From Ruegeria sediminis (GTDB taxonomy: Bacteria > Pseudomonadota > Alphaproteobacteria > Rhodobacterales > Rhodobacteraceae), in assembly GCF_005938215.1 (NCBI RefSeq), contig NZ_VCPD01000006.1:1-64000 (forward strand): a stretch of DNA of 64,000 nt, written 5' to 3'. The notes under the pieces were generated by a model. That model was not told the origin of the DNA, did no database searches, and was given only the letters and a program-made list of their open reading frames with translations. The translations under genes were made by a program, and so were the position numbers. This document shows positions 63,501 through 64,000 of the stretch, in pieces (position 1 is the first letter of the stretch; every line of letters starts with the position of its first letter).

Positions 63501-64000
63501 ACGTGTCGTCGGATCTGCCGGACGCTGCAGCGGTTTCATTGCAAGACAAGTCCGGCGCCTTGAAGCGGCTGCTGGGGTTCCGGTCGCTGGCGGTGATCGG
63601 CGGCGGCGCGTGGTGTGCCGAGGTGATCCGGCAAGTGCGCAAACTCGGCTTCACGGGACCGGTCTGGCCGGTGCATCCGAGGGCGCAGGAAATCGCCGGC
63701 GAAAGGGTCTATGCCACGATCGAAGACCTTCCCGACGCGCCCGATGCGGGTTTTGTCGGCATCAACCGGCGCGCCACGGTCGAGGCGGTTGCCGCCTTGT
63801 CGCGTGCGGGCGCGGGCGGAGCGGTCTGTTTCGCATCGGGCTTTACCGAGGCCCGGGCCGAGGATGCCGACGGGGCGGATCTGCAGGCGCAACTGGTGGC
63901 GGCGGCGGGCGACATGCCGATCCTGGGCCCTAACTGCTACGGGTTCGTCAATGCGCTGGACCAGGTGGCGATCTGGCCGGACCAGCACGGCATGCGCCCG
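63497..64000 (+). CDS. Acyl-CoA ligase (NDP-forming type), CoA-binding domain, truncated by window end
   Basis: The first 168 residues only. LLGFRSLAVIGGGAWCAEVI is the CoA-binding Rossmann motif of ADP-forming acetate/acyl-CoA synthetases, followed by GFTGPVWPVHPRAQEIAGE, GGAVCFASGFTEARAE and ILGPNCYGFVNA. The start ATG overlaps the acyl-CoA dehydrogenase stop (ATGA), so the two are coupled. They probably form an activation-plus-oxidation pair for a carboxylic acid, under the GlxA-type regulator. The rest of the gene lies beyond 64000. Confidence 0.88.
   Translation, partial: MNVSSDLPDAAAVSLQDKSGALKRLLGFRSLAVIGGGAWCAEVIRQVRKLGFTGPVWPVHPRAQEIAGERVYATIEDLPDAPDAGFVGINRRATVEAVAALSRAGAGGAVCFASGFTEARAEDADGADLQAQLVAAAGDMPILGPNCYGFVNALDQVAIWPDQHGMRP

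Overview
The window looks like a chromosomal segment of a marine alphaproteobacterium of the Roseobacter group (Rhodobacterales). The sequence is GC-rich. The gene set fits that group: a complete beta-hydroxyaspartate cycle cluster (bhcR, bhcABCD), a membrane-bound PuuD-type urate oxidase with a cytochrome c tail, a complex I NDUFA9-like protein, GltB/GltD, a DddP-like M24 enzyme and a Hint-domain protein. I do not name a species.

Layout. (1) 45-6683 is a small genomic island or its remains. It lies next to an initiator tRNA gene (45-121), whose last 17 acceptor/T-arm bases are repeated exactly at 6667-6683. It carries a decayed serine recombinase tail, an XRE regulator, several exported proteins, a class C beta-lactamase-fold hydrolase, and a TpsB (FhaC-like) gene cut by an IS6-family element. 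(2) 6756-14115 is housekeeping and accessory: the aspartate/alanine antiporter-decarboxylase pair (aspT-aspD), a DUF5993-dsbB pair, a three-domain lysozyme-inhibitor-like protein, a lipoprotein and membrane proteins. (3) 14179-27380 is the metabolic centre: bhcR divergent from bhcA-bhcB-bhcC-NCS1 permease-bhcD, then the urate/ureide genes (NCS2 permease, allA, a puuE-uraD fusion, uraH, a LysR regulator, puuD). (4) 28004-35650 is a second integrated element, inserted in the 3' end of a tRNA-Leu(CAG) gene. It has a 14-bp core repeat, repeated TGTGGACCT boxes just inside both ends, a tyrosine integrase, a small serine recombinase, a ParB-like gene preceded by iteron-like repeats, and a cytosine methyltransferase / DUF4928 / Vsr operon. 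(5) 35946-57043 is mostly core genome: an NDUFA9-like protein, uppP, gltD-GFA-gltB, a Hint protein, mtgA, a GST-like protein, queG, a hydantoinase/oxoprolinase, msrA/msrB, a glutathione peroxidase, an EamA transporter, HU, the amn-ade purine salvage pair and a VOC protein. (6) 57044-64000 is catabolic: LysR, a class II aldolase, a DddP-like M24 protein, a fatty acid hydroxylase/sterol desaturase-family protein, a GlxA-type regulator, an acyl-CoA dehydrogenase and the start of an acyl-CoA ligase.

How the genes work together. Urate breakdown through PuuD, UraH, the UraD domain, PuuE and AllA ends in glyoxylate plus urea. The adjacent beta-hydroxyaspartate cycle turns two glyoxylates into oxaloacetate. 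The two loci therefore form a plausible continuous route from purines to central carbon. It lacks only an allantoate-opening enzyme in this window, and amn-ade (adenine to hypoxanthine) lies about 26 kb downstream. I regard this adjacency, and the two tRNA-targeted elements with their unexplained repeat arrays, as the most interesting content.
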